A DNA stretch of 14,400 nucleotides from assembly GCA_945872375.1 (NCBI GenBank), contig CAMBYR010000026.1, positions 1 to 14,400 of the forward strand. Direction: 5' to 3'. Below the pieces are notes generated by a model. The model did not search any database. It was not told where the DNA came from and was given only the letters and a program-made list of their open reading frames with translations. The position numbers and the translations under genes are program-made. Source of the stretch: an uncultured Blautia sp. (GTDB lineage: Bacteria; Bacillota; Clostridia; Lachnospirales; Lachnospiraceae). Shown piece after piece: positions 6,856 through 14,400 of the stretch (positions within the stretch are counted from its first letter, which is position 1; every line of letters starts with the position of its first letter).

Positions 6856-7549
6856 ACTGACAGGTTATCTTCATGAGCCTTCGGAAGAAATAAGAACTCC
6901 TTCCGGACTTCCTGCAATTCTGGTTCTTCCGGGCGGAGGATTTCGAATCTGCAGTGACAGGGAGGCAGAACCTGTGGCTATGGCATATTACGCGGAAGGA
7001 TATCAGGCGTTTGTTCTTCGCTATACTACAGTCACAAAAAAGCCGGATGCAGTCATGGAGGATCCTATGCAGGACGTTCAGGAAGCACTTCGGCTGATAC
7101 AGGAACGAAGAAGGGAATATCAGATTGCACAAAACCAGATCGTGATGATCGGATTTTCGGGAGGAGGACATCTGGCTGCGGCCAGTGCGGTGCATGGACC
7201 GCTGCGTCCGGACAGACTGATCCTTGGTTATCCGGGAATTGTACACAGTGACCTTCGTGCGCTGGAATGTCCGGATATCGTGGAATCCGTAGATGAGCAT
7301 ACCCCGCCGGCTTTTCTGTTCAGTACAGCCACGGATACGATTACCCCGCCGGTGCATCCTCTGACTTTTGCCGGAGCACTGGACCGGGCCGGTGTAGGAT
7401 TTGAACTGCATATTTTCCGGGAAGGGGATCATGGGCTTTCTCTTGCGAAGCCCTGTACAGCCGGAGAAGACCAAAAGATGATGAATGTATCCGTTTCACA
7501 GTGGTTTCCATTGAGCATTCAATGGCTGAAGGCAGAACTGAATCTCTGA
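6818..7549 (+). CDS. Alpha/beta-hydrolase fold esterase (BD-FAE / acetyl-xylan-esterase-like)
   Basis: 243-residue hydrolase without a signal peptide. The oxyanion region PGGGF is at 38-42 and the nucleophile elbow GFSGGGH places Ser114. The likely acid is Asp173 in ATDTITPP, and His205 in EGDHGLSL completes the triad. PGGG plus this elbow is the pattern of small carbohydrate esterases and hormone-sensitive-lipase-like enzymes that remove acetyl or other acyl groups from sugars and small molecules. The start has AGGAG at 6804-6808, nine bases upstream, and lies inside the 3' end of the phosphatase gene in another frame. It is the last gene of its unit, followed by a bidirectional terminator. 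Removing acyl groups from imported plant glycosides would fit the upstream genes, but this is inference. A peptidase function is less likely given the short size and motif spacing. Confidence 0.88.
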   Translation: MKIIKEKITEYGELTGYLHEPSEEIRTPSGLPAILVLPGGGFRICSDREAEPVAMAYYAEGYQAFVLRYTTVTKKPDAVMEDPMQDVQEALRLIQERRREYQIAQNQIVMIGFSGGGHLAAASAVHGPLRPDRLILGYPGIVHSDLRALECPDIVESVDEHTPPAFLFSTATDTITPPVHPLTFAGALDRAGVGFELHIFREGDHGLSLAKPCTAGEDQKMMNVSVSQWFPLSIQWLKAELNL

Positions 7550-7578
7550 GATTTTGTATCACAGAATCTGAAGCATGA

Positions 7579-7615
7579 AAAATGCACATGCCAGTATACG
7601 AGGCATGTGCATTTT
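7579..7615. terminator. Bidirectional terminator between convergent genes
   Basis: A perfect 14-bp stem (7579-7592 with 7602-7615) with a 9-base loop has T-runs on both strands, since the arms begin AAAA and end TTTT. It lies between the esterase (+) and carB (-) ends and can stop transcription from both. Confidence 0.9.
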
Positions 7616-7644
7616 ATGTGAAACAAATGCGAATTTAACAGTTT

Positions 7645-10600
7645 TTATTTGTCATGAATCTGGCTGTGGAGCTCCTGAAGGGATCTTACTTCCCCTGTTT
7701 TGTGTGTTTTTACATAGCGGATTCCGCTGGCTGTGGCTTTTGCCGCAGCGATGGTAGTGATATAAGGAACCTTTGCCTTGATGGCGGCTTTGCGGAGATA
7801 GCTGTCGTCGTGGATGCTGTCTTTTCCAACAGGAGAGTTGACGATCAGGTCGATCTTTCCGTTGGTGATCATATCCAGGATATTCGGACGGCCTTCGTAA
7901 AGCTTTTTCACCTTGTCTGCAGGAATGCCTGCTTCCGTGATCAGTTCATAGGTGGTTCCGGTGGCAACAATATGGAAGCCGCTTTCGGAAAAGCTTCTTG
8001 CCACATCCACAACCTCAGCCTTGTCCTTACGGTTGACAGAAATCAGAACCGTTCCTTCCAGAGGAAGCCTGGACTGAGTAGCTTCCTGGGCTTTATAGAA
8101 AGCTTCCCCGTAAGATGCGGAAAGACCAAGAACCTCACCTGTGGAACGCATTTCCGGTCCGAGGATGGGGTCGACCTCCTGGAACATATTGAAGGGGAAT
8201 ACCGCTTCTTTTACGCCATAATAAGGAATATTCTGTTCCTTCAGCACCGGTACCGGAGAAGGACGGCCGGTAAGCTCGGAGGTAATAATATCTGTGGCAA
8301 TAGGAACCATACGCACGTTGCAGACCTTGGATACCAGCGGAACCGTACGGGAGGCTCTGGGATTGGCTTCCAGAACGTAAACTTTGCCGTTTTCGATGGC
8401 GTACTGCATATTCATCAGACCGCAGACATGCATTTCCTCTGCGATTCTTCGGGTATATTCCTTGATGAGAGCCACATTTTCTTCGGAAATGTGCACGGAA
8501 GGAAGGATGCATGCAGAATCTCCGGAGTGTACGCCGGCAAGCTCAATATGCTCCATGACAGCCGGAACAAAGGCATGAGTACCGTCACTGATGGCATCTG
8601 CCTCGCATTCGGTGGCATTGTTCAGGAAGCGGTCGATGAGGATCGGGCGATCCGGGGTCACACCTACAGCGGCATTCATGTAGCCGGTCATGCTTTCCTG
8701 ATCGTAAACAACCTCCATACCGCGCCCGCCAAGAACGTAGGAAGGACGAACCATTACCGGGTAACCGATACGCTCTGCGATAGCAGTTGCCTCTTCTACC
8801 GTCGTTGCCATTCCGGATTCCGGCATGGGGATTTCCAGTTTTTCCATCATAGCGCGGAAGAGGTCGCGGTCTTCTGCCAGATCAATGACAGAGGGGGAGG
8901 TTCCAAGGATCTTCACGCCGTTCTTTTCCAGATCGGAAGCAAGATTCAGAGGAGTCTGGCCGCCAAACTGGGCGATAACGCCAAGAGGCTTTTCCTTATT
9001 ATATATACTCAGTACATCTTCCAGGGTCAGCGGTTCAAAATAGAGCTTGTCGGAAGTGTCATAGTCTGTGGAAACCGTTTCCGGATTACAGTTGACGATG
9101 ATGGTCTCAAAACCAAGCTTCTTCAGCGCCAGGGAAGCATGTACACAGCAGTAGTCGAATTCGATACCCTGTCCGATACGGTTTGGACCGCCTCCAAGGA
9201 TCATGATCTTCGGCTTTTCTCCCGAAACAGGATTTTTGTCAGGTGCATTGTAAGTAGAATAATAGTAGGCGCTGTTCTCCGTACCGCTTACGTGAACGCC
9301 TTCCCATGCTTCTTCCACACCCAGGGAAATTCTCCTGTTTCGAATATCATCTTCCGGGATTTCCAGAATCTGACTTAAGTATTTATCGGAGAAACCGTCT
9401 TTTTTCGCTGCTGTCAGCAGTTCATCGGAGGGCAGGGAGCCTTTTGTCTGAAGAAGCTGCTCTTCTTCCTCCACCAGCTCCTTCATCTGCTGGATGAACC
9501 AGGTTTTTACCTTTGTAATTTCGTGGATTTCTTCCACAGAAGCACCCTTGCGGAGAGCTTCATACATGACAAAATGACGCTCGCTGGAAGGAGTGATGAG
9601 AAGCTGCAGCAGATCCTCTTTTGACATGGAATCAAAATTTTTGGCATGTCCCAGACCATAACGGCCGGTTTCCAGGCTTCGGATCGCTTTCTGAAATGCT
9701 TCTTTGTAGGTCTTTCCAATGCTCATGACTTCACCTACGGCGCGCATCTGTGTACCAAGCTTATCTTCCACACCTTTAAATTTTTCAAAGGCCCAGCGGG
9801 CAAATTTGATTACCACGTAGTCTCCGTCGGGAACGTATTTGTCCAATGTGCCGTATTTTCCACACGGAATGTCCTTCAGGGTCAGACCGGTTGCAAGCAT
9901 GGCGGAAACCAGTGCGATGGGGAAACCGGTAGCTTTGGATGCCAGGGCAGAGGAACGGGAAGTACGCGGATTGATTTCAATCACGACAATACGGTCGGAA
10001 ACGGGATCGTGGGCAAACTGAACATTGGTTCCTCCAATGACCTGTACAGATTCCACGATTTTGTATGCCTGTTCCTGAAGACGTTTCTGACATTCTTCGG
10101 AAATGGTCAGCATGGGAGCCGAGCAGAAGGAGTCACCGGTGTGTACACCGAGGGGATCAATATTTTCGATGAAGCAGACGGTGATCATATTGTTGTCGCT
10201 GTCACGGACAACTTCCAGCTCCAGTTCCTCCCAGCCCAGAATGGATTCTTCCACCAGGACCTGTCCCACCAGACTGGCCTGCAGACCTCTGGCACAGACA
10301 ACCTTCAGCTCTTCACGATTATAAACAAGGCCGCCGCCGGCGCCGCCCATGGTATAAGCAGGGCGAAGTACAACAGGATAGCCCAGCTTGTCCGCAATGG
10401 CCAGAGCTTCTTCCACGCTGTAAGCTACTTCGCTTCGTGCCATTTCAATGCCAAGTGCGTTCATGGCCTTTTTAAATTCGATACGGTCTTCTCCGCGCTC
10501 GATGGCATCGGCCTGTACTCCGATGATTTTTACGTTATACTTATCCAGAATCCCCGCTTTATTTAACTCAGCGCAGAGGTTCAGTCCGGACTGTCCTCCA

Positions 10601-10869
10601 AGATTGGGGAGCAGTGCATCGGGACGTTCTTTTTCAATAATCTGTTCCAGGCGCTCCACGTTGAGGGGCTCGATATAGGTGACATCGGCTGTCTCCGGGT
10701 CCGTCATAATCGTGGCGGGGTTGGAATTTACGAGCACGATTTCATATCCGAGCTTACGGAGCGCTTTGCACGCCTGCGTTCCGGAATAGTCAAATTCACA
10801 GGCCTGACCAATGATGATCGGGCCGGATCCGATAATGAGTACCTTATGAATATCTGTTCTTTGTGGCAT
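7645..10869 (-). CDS. carB: Carbamoyl phosphate synthase, large subunit
   Basis: 1074-residue cytoplasmic enzyme that makes carbamoyl phosphate from bicarbonate, ammonia delivered by the CarA glutaminase subunit, and two ATP, for arginine and pyrimidine synthesis. The two homologous ATP-grasp halves are clear. The first opens with GSGPIIIGQACEFDYSG (14-30) and has GGQSGLN (91-97), GGAGGG (175-180) and IEINPRTSRSSALASKATG (297-315). The second opens with GGGPNRIGQGIEFDYCCVH (559-577) and has FGGQTPLN (635-642) and LEANPRASRTVPLVSKV (833-849). The C-terminal MGS-like allosteric domain runs from about 938, with TGTT (970-973) and DLIVNSP (1007-1013). I start at the ATG complement at 10867-10869 because a perfect AAGGAGG lies at 10884-10878; the frame stays open 17 codons further upstream but without an RBS. 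carA is not adjacent, which is unusual. Length is normal and nothing looks broken. Confidence 0.98.
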   Translation of the reverse strand: MPQRTDIHKVLIIGSGPIIIGQACEFDYSGTQACKALRKLGYEIVLVNSNPATIMTDPETADVTYIEPLNVERLEQIIEKERPDALLPNLGGQSGLNLCAELNKAGILDKYNVKIIGVQADAIERGEDRIEFKKAMNALGIEMARSEVAYSVEEALAIADKLGYPVVLRPAYTMGGAGGGLVYNREELKVVCARGLQASLVGQVLVEESILGWEELELEVVRDSDNNMITVCFIENIDPLGVHTGDSFCSAPMLTISEECQKRLQEQAYKIVESVQVIGGTNVQFAHDPVSDRIVVIEINPRTSRSSALASKATGFPIALVSAMLATGLTLKDIPCGKYGTLDKYVPDGDYVVIKFARWAFEKFKGVEDKLGTQMRAVGEVMSIGKTYKEAFQKAIRSLETGRYGLGHAKNFDSMSKEDLLQLLITPSSERHFVMYEALRKGASVEEIHEITKVKTWFIQQMKELVEEEEQLLQTKGSLPSDELLTAAKKDGFSDKYLSQILEIPEDDIRNRRISLGVEEAWEGVHVSGTENSAYYYSTYNAPDKNPVSGEKPKIMILGGGPNRIGQGIEFDYCCVHASLALKKLGFETIIVNCNPETVSTDYDTSDKLYFEPLTLEDVLSIYNKEKPLGVIAQFGGQTPLNLASDLEKNGVKILGTSPSVIDLAEDRDLFRAMMEKLEIPMPESGMATTVEEATAIAERIGYPVMVRPSYVLGGRGMEVVYDQESMTGYMNAAVGVTPDRPILIDRFLNNATECEADAISDGTHAFVPAVMEHIELAGVHSGDSACILPSVHISEENVALIKEYTRRIAEEMHVCGLMNMQYAIENGKVYVLEANPRASRTVPLVSKVCNVRMVPIATDIITSELTGRPSPVPVLKEQNIPYYGVKEAVFPFNMFQEVDPILGPEMRSTGEVLGLSASYGEAFYKAQEATQSRLPLEGTVLISVNRKDKAEVVDVARSFSESGFHIVATGTTYELITEAGIPADKVKKLYEGRPNILDMITNGKIDLIVNSPVGKDSIHDDSYLRKAAIKAKVPYITTIAAAKATASGIRYVKTHKTGEVRSLQELHSQIHDK

Positions 10870-10894
10870 GTAGATTTCCTCCTTTTCTATTACT

Positions 10895-10922
10895 ATTATA
10901 TGGATACGGGGGAAAATCACAA
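10895..10922 (-). promoter_or_regulatory. Promoter of carB
   Basis: On the minus strand, TATAAT (10900-10895) is preceded at 16-base spacing by TTGTGA (10922-10917), 4 of 6 to the -35 consensus. The predicted leader is only about 20 bases, leaving no room for a PyrR-type or T-box attenuator between promoter and start. Confidence 0.55.
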
Positions 10923-10990
10923 GGTTTTTTTCATTTGGAATGGAAAATTAAAGAAAAATCAAGTATAAATTACAACTTTGCTTAAAAGTG

Positions 10991-10999
10991 TGTTATAAT
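10991..10999 (+). promoter_or_regulatory. Extended -10 promoter of the DUF1002 gene
   Basis: TGTTATAAT is a perfect extended -10 (TG, one base, TATAAT at 10994-10999). No good -35 is present, which extended -10 promoters tolerate. Transcription would start near 11006, at the foot of the structured leader, about 105 bases before the ATG. Confidence 0.65.
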
Positions 11000-11004
11000 A
11001 GTTC

Positions 11005-11058
11005 CTGTTCACAGGTAACATCGCGGAGCGTGTTACCGAGAACGGAGTGAACGGTAAC
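11005..11058 (+). promoter_or_regulatory. Structured 5' leader with two alternative folds
   Basis: GGTAACA (11014-11020) pairs with TGTTACC (11031-11037), continued after a bulged T by CGC/GCG closing a GGA loop. An outer stem joins 11005-11012 to 11047-11054. In competition, GTTACCG (11032-11038) pairs with CGGTAAC (11052-11058). CGGAGCG and CGGAGTG recur at 11024 and 11043. I do not recognise a known riboswitch class here. No T-run terminator follows, so any control would act on stability or translation. Confidence 0.5.
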
Positions 11059-11112
11059 TTATAATAAGCTGACCGAAACGGAAATACAAAATCATAATGG
11101 AGGGATTATATT

Positions 11113-12744
11113 ATGAAAAAAAGAAGTATTCTCGGCGCCATCGTGTGCAGCATCTGCCTGATTGCTTCCAGTGCAGTTCCTGCAGCGGCTGATGCCATGA
11201 AAGTTGTAACGCTTGGTGCAGACCTGACACAGGATCAGAAAAATACCATGATGAGATATTTTAAAGTGGATTCCAATGAGGTACAGATCCTGACGATTAC
11301 CAATCAGGATGAGAGGGATCACTTAAGTGCCTATGTTCCTCTGGAGCAGATCGGAAGCAGAACGGTAAGCTGTGCTTATGTAAAACCAACGCAGTCCGGC
11401 GGAATCAAGGTGCGTACCGCAAACCTGAACTGGGTAACCTGCAACATGATCGCATCCACACTTTCCACTTCAGGCGTAACAAACTGTGAAGTAGTTGCAG
11501 CCTGCCCCTTTGAAGTATCCGGTACAGGTGCGCTGACAGGTATCCTTATGGCATACGAGACAGCCAGCGGAGAAAACCTGGATGAGACGAAAAAAGAGCT
11601 TGCTACCGAAGAAATGGTGGTTACCGGAAATCTTGCCCAGGAGGTAGGACAGGATGATGCTACCAATATTGTAAACGAAGCTAAAATGCAGGTCCTTTCC
11701 GGAAATGTTCAGAATGCGGATGAAATTCAGAATATCGTTGTAAATATTGCAGAGCAGAATAATATGCAGATGAGCAGCGAACAGCTTGACAAGATCGTTT
11801 CTCTTCTGGAGCAGATCGCTCAGCAGAACTACGATTACGACGCAATGAAGGAAACACTGGAAAACGTAGAACAGAATGTAAGCGGCGAAGCACCTCAGGA
11901 AACACCTTCTGAAAGCACAGAGGAAGTGCCGGCTGACGGTGAAAGCATCATTGAAGACCTGGATGAAAGCATCCTTGGTGAAGATGTAATTGCCGGTTCC
12001 ACAGAAGATCCTTCTCTTGCAGAGGGAACGACCGACTCCTATGATGAGGATATGAATTCCGAAGAAGATGAATGGGACTACGAAGAAGGCACTGATGATA
12101 CAGAAGAACCGGTCACAGAATATGTGGATGAAGGAGACATGCCGGAGGAAATCCCGGATGATATGGATACTTATGAAGATGACGGTATGGACACCATCGA
12201 TGTGGATTCTTTGAGTGAAGATGCAAGAGCTCTGTACGACAAGGCAGAAAAATTCTGCGCAGGCGAGTACAAGGGTGATGCTGCCGCACTGCAGGAAGTG
12301 GTGGACGGAGCTGTACCGACAGTAATGCTGGATGCAGAAACAGCAGACAAACTTACAGAAAGAGTAATGAAGACATTCCTTGAAATTCTGGATGATGGAG
12401 CTGCTTCCTATGTTCCGGCTGATACAGATCTTTACCTGACACCGGAGCTGAATATGCTGAACAATGAAATGATGAAGATCTTTGGTCTGACTGTGGATGA
12501 CAGCGGAATGGAAGATATCCTCGCATACGTTTCCGTGGAAGACAAACAGACACTTTACGACGACACCATGATCTTCTTCGAGGGACTTTATGGAGAAAGC
12601 GTAAAATCCTACGAAGAACTGATGGGCGGCACAGAAGAGTCTTATGCGGAGGAAGGTTATACTGAGGAAGGTTATACTGAGGAAGGTTATACTGAGGAAG
12701 GTTATACTGAGGAAGATTATAGCGAAGAATCATATGCTGAATAA
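11113..12744 (+). CDS. Secreted DUF1002 domain protein with acidic linker and EEGYT repeat tail
   Basis: 543-residue exported protein of unknown function. A classic signal peptide covers residues 1-28: MKKR, a hydrophobic core and a likely signal-peptidase site around PAAADA. Residues about 30-255 match the DUF1002 family (relative of Bacillus subtilis YpuA): TLGADLTQDQ, ERDHLSAYVPLEQIGSRTVSCAYV and SGTGALTGI are recognisable. Then follows a very acidic, Ser/Thr-rich linker (about 260-370) that is probably disordered, a helical segment (about 373-505), and a C-terminal tail with four perfect EEGYT repeats and two degraded ones. No LPXTG or membrane anchor is seen at the end, so the protein is probably released or held non-covalently. 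The start has GGAGG at 11100-11104, eight bases upstream. It has its own promoter and a strong terminator, so it is monocistronic. No enzymatic motif was found. Confidence 0.85.
   Translation: MKKRSILGAIVCSICLIASSAVPAAADAMKVVTLGADLTQDQKNTMMRYFKVDSNEVQILTITNQDERDHLSAYVPLEQIGSRTVSCAYVKPTQSGGIKVRTANLNWVTCNMIASTLSTSGVTNCEVVAACPFEVSGTGALTGILMAYETASGENLDETKKELATEEMVVTGNLAQEVGQDDATNIVNEAKMQVLSGNVQNADEIQNIVVNIAEQNNMQMSSEQLDKIVSLLEQIAQQNYDYDAMKETLENVEQNVSGEAPQETPSESTEEVPADGESIIEDLDESILGEDVIAGSTEDPSLAEGTTDSYDEDMNSEEDEWDYEEGTDDTEEPVTEYVDEGDMPEEIPDDMDTYEDDGMDTIDVDSLSEDARALYDKAEKFCAGEYKGDAAALQEVVDGAVPTVMLDAETADKLTERVMKTFLEILDDGAASYVPADTDLYLTPELNMLNNEMMKIFGLTVDDSGMEDILAYVSVEDKQTLYDDTMIFFEGLYGESVKSYEELMGGTEESYAEEGYTEEGYTEEGYTEEGYTEEDYSEESYAE
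12649..12738 (+). repeat. 15-bp in-frame tandem repeat (EEGYT)n
   Basis: Four identical copies of GAGGAAGGTTATACT lie at 12649-12708, followed by two diverged copies (EEDYS and EESYA) to 12738. The unit is a whole number of codons, so copy changes would lengthen or shorten the acidic, tyrosine-rich tail without a frameshift. Confidence 0.95.
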
Positions 12745-12773
12745 TATTCTGTCTCTTACCGGAAGAAATACCG

Positions 12774-12805
12774 ACAGGGCATTGCGAAAGCAATGCCCTG
12801 TTTTT
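12774..12805 (+). terminator. Strong intrinsic terminator after the DUF1002 gene
   Basis: ACAGGGCATTGC (12774-12785) pairs perfectly with GCAATGCCCTGT (12790-12801) around a GAAA tetraloop, followed by a T-run to 12805. Confidence 0.95.
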
Positions 12806-12897
12806 CTGTCTCATCCGATATATGCGGGAGAAAAAACGTAAAACGACAGGATAATTGTGTTTTTTTTGTGAGATATAGCCATTGCGTCGGGAATTAC

Positions 12898-12926
12898 TGG
12901 TAAAATCATTTTTTCTGTGATAGAAT
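12898..12926 (+). promoter_or_regulatory. Candidate extended -10 promoter(s) for the rRNA methyltransferase gene
   Basis: Two extended -10 candidates lie between the terminator and the gene: TGG-TAAAAT (12898-12906) and TGA-TAGAAT (12918-12926). Neither has a good -35. Either would give a leader short enough to leave the RBS GGAGG (12947-12951) available. Confidence 0.4.
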
Positions 12927-12960
12927 GGAGGGAAATCTGATACAACGGAGGAAAACAGGC

Positions 12961-14163
12961 ATGAGCTTAGCAGTGGTCACACTGAAAAAGGGGGAAGGAA
13001 GGCTTCTGAAATCCGGCGGCATGTGGATCTTTGATAATGAGATCGCCAGTGTGCTGGGAAGCTTTGAGAATGGAGATGTGGTGCTGGTCAGGGATTTTGA
13101 CGGATATCCCCTGGGCAGAGGTTTTATCAATACCAATTCCAAAATCACAGTTCGTCTACTGACAAGGGATGAGCATCAGGAGATCAATGATGATTTCCTG
13201 GAGCAGAGAGTGAGAGATGCCTGGGAATACAGAAAAAAAGTGACAGACACCTCAAGCTGCAGAGTAATCTTCGGAGAGGCAGACTTTCTCCCGGGGCTTG
13301 TGGTGGATAAGTTTTCCGATGTGCTGGTAGTACAGTCTCTGGCACTTGGAATCGACCGATGGAAATTAAAAATTGTGGAACTTCTGAAGAAGGTTCTGAA
13401 AGAAGACGGTATCCTGATCCGGGGAGTTTACGAGCGGAGTGATGCCAAAGTGCGCAGACAGGAGGGCATGGAGCTGTATAAAGGCTTCATCGGACCGGAA
13501 TTTCCTACGCTTGTGGAAATCTGCGAAAACGGAGTGCGCTACCAGGTGGATGTTCGTGACGGACAGAAAACAGGATTTTTTCTGGATCAGAAATACAATC
13601 GTCTGGCTATTCAGAAGCTGTGTAAAGGAGCAAAAGTGCTGGATTGCTTTACACATACCGGTTCTTTCGCACTGAATGCGGGAATCGCAGGGGCAGCAGA
13701 AGTTACAGGTGTGGATGCATCTCAGCTTGCGGTGGATCAGGCAGCGGCAAATGCAAAGCTTAACGGCCTGGAGGGCAGTGTAAAATTTCTCTGCAGAGAT
13801 GTATTTGAACTGCTTCCGGAGCTGGAGGAAAAAGGGGAAAAATTTGATGTGGTCATTCTGGATCCTCCTGCTTTTACAAAGTCCAGAAGCTCTGTAAAGA
13901 ATGCGGTAAAGGGCTATCGGGAGATCAATCTGAGGGCCATGAAGCTCGTGAAGGACGGAGGATTTCTTGCCACCTGTTCCTGCTCTCATTTTATGACCTA
14001 CGAGTTATTTACACAGACCATCGGACAGGCCGCCAGAAATGTGCATAAACGGCTCCGTCAGGTAGAGTACAGGACGCAGGCGCCGGATCATCCGATTCTC
14101 TGGTCAAATGACGAATCCTATTATTTGAAGTTTTATATTTTCCAGGTATGTAACGACAGATAG
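12961..14163 (+). CDS. rlmI: Class I SAM-dependent 23S rRNA methyltransferase, RlmI-like
   Basis: 400-residue cytoplasmic RNA methyltransferase. An N-terminal PUA domain (about 1-75, with LKSGGMWIFDNEI at 16-28) binds RNA. A central EEHEE-type domain (about 100-200) has PGLVVDKFSD and the conserved DGQKTGFFLDQ (200-210). The Rossmann methyltransferase domain shows VLDCFTHTGSFAL (226-238) as SAM motif I, VTGVDAS (248-254), VILDPPAF (298-305) and ATCSCSH (337-343), whose cysteines are candidates for the catalytic nucleophile. This matches RlmI, which makes m5C at position 1962 (E. coli numbering) of 23S rRNA; Firmicute members are close relatives, so the exact target base is inferred. I start at ATG 12961 because GGAGG at 12947-12951 fits it. 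An in-frame ATG at 12925 would add 12 residues before the PUA domain, and its candidate promoter would then overlap the start. Confidence 0.92.
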   Translation: MSLAVVTLKKGEGRLLKSGGMWIFDNEIASVLGSFENGDVVLVRDFDGYPLGRGFINTNSKITVRLLTRDEHQEINDDFLEQRVRDAWEYRKKVTDTSSCRVIFGEADFLPGLVVDKFSDVLVVQSLALGIDRWKLKIVELLKKVLKEDGILIRGVYERSDAKVRRQEGMELYKGFIGPEFPTLVEICENGVRYQVDVRDGQKTGFFLDQKYNRLAIQKLCKGAKVLDCFTHTGSFALNAGIAGAAEVTGVDASQLAVDQAAANAKLNGLEGSVKFLCRDVFELLPELEEKGEKFDVVILDPPAFTKSRSSVKNAVKGYREINLRAMKLVKDGGFLATCSCSHFMTYELFTQTIGQAARNVHKRLRQVEYRTQAPDHPILWSNDESYYLKFYIFQVCNDR

Positions 14164-14186
14164 CATAATTAGAAAGAAGGGATTTC

Positions 14187-14400
14187 ATGAGAGAAAAATT
14201 TATGAGATTTATGCAGGGACGCAACGGTGTGGATCCGTTTGGGCGTTTTACCATGGGTGTGGCACTTGTGAGTATTATTCTGGGAATTTTTCTGAGAGAC
14301 GGAAATGTTTTAAAGGCGCTGCTTGATACGATTGGGTTTATGGCGATTATCTACACCTATTTCCGCATGTTTTCCAGAAATATACAGAAGCGTTATCAGG
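14187..14400 (+). CDS. Small hypothetical membrane protein (3' end outside window)
   Basis: The first 71 codons are visible, opening MREKFMRFMQGRNGVDPFG. A basic N-terminus and the MQGRxGxDxFG lead are followed by a hydrophobic segment (about residues 22-35, MGVALVSIILGIFL), a short polar loop and a second hydrophobic stretch (about 42-57) ending in basic residues. Small proteins with this opening are common in Lachnospiraceae and have no known function; that likeness is from memory. RBS AGAAGG at 14175-14180. It begins 23 bases after the methyltransferase stop with no terminator between, so co-transcription is likely. Confidence 0.8.
   Translation, partial: MREKFMRFMQGRNGVDPFGRFTMGVALVSIILGIFLRDGNVLKALLDTIGFMAIIYTYFRMFSRNIQKRYQ

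Noticed and set aside
7654..9378. Long open frame (574 codons) on the plus strand opposite carB
   Set aside because: It lies wholly antisense to an unmistakable carB, lacks a ribosome binding site, and its translation resembles no protein family. It is a by-product of carB codon usage.
9646..10566. 306-codon plus-strand open frame opposite the first half of carB
   Set aside because: Antisense shadow with no RBS and no recognisable motif.
11005..11058. Leader considered as a c-di-GMP, c-di-AMP or T-box element
   Set aside because: The conserved cores of these classes are not visible and the element is too short; left as unrecognised.
12649..12738. Short regular repeats considered as a CRISPR array
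   Set aside because: The 15-bp units are directly adjacent with no spacers and are in frame with the secreted protein gene.
12353..12814. Minus-strand frame with a YNLPQ-type repeat
   Set aside because: It is only the reverse reading of the EEGYT tandem repeat and crosses the terminator; no RBS.
12925..12960. Upstream ATG start for the rRNA methyltransferase
   Set aside because: The 12 extra residues precede the PUA domain, and the GGAGG at 12947-12951 clearly serves the ATG at 12961.

Overview
The window looks like chromosomal DNA of an anaerobic gut Firmicute of the Lachnospiraceae type (Blautia/Dorea-like). The grounds are strong AGGAGG-type ribosome binding sites, hairpin-plus-T-run terminators, the DUF1002 secreted protein, and the general gene repertoire. 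This assignment is inference; there is no rRNA or marker gene to settle it. No mobile element, CRISPR array, tRNA or rRNA was seen.

Region 1 (1-4935) is the most interesting part. It starts inside a sugar-type (RbsA/MglA-like) ABC ATPase, followed by its RbsC-like permease (1062-2069). Next come a Gfo/Idh/MocA oxidoreductase (2234-3337), a 131-residue protein of the DUF6379 / C-glycoside deglycosidase beta-subunit type (3471-3866), and a TIM-barrel sugar phosphate isomerase/epimerase-like protein that matches the deglycosidase alpha subunit (3880-4935). Together these suggest uptake of a glycoside, oxidation of its sugar at C3, and cleavage of the 3-oxo-glycoside by a two-subunit metal-dependent lyase. 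This is the chemistry known for gut breakdown of plant C-glycosides such as puerarin. A terminator with a possible competing antiterminator hairpin separates the oxidoreductase from the cleavage pair, and a strong terminator closes the unit.

Region 2 (5105-7549) is a same-strand trio behind its own extended -10 promoter: an MBL-fold metallohydrolase, a Cof-type HAD phosphatase, and an alpha/beta-hydrolase esterase whose start overlaps the phosphatase end. It ends at a perfect 14-bp bidirectional terminator.

Region 3 (7645-14400) is mostly housekeeping. carB (large subunit of carbamoyl phosphate synthetase) lies on the minus strand with its own promoter and no carA beside it in this window. 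Divergent from it is a secreted DUF1002 protein with a long acidic linker and a C-terminal EEGYT repeat, preceded by a short leader RNA with two alternative folds. An RlmI-like 23S rRNA methyltransferase and the start of a small membrane protein finish the window.
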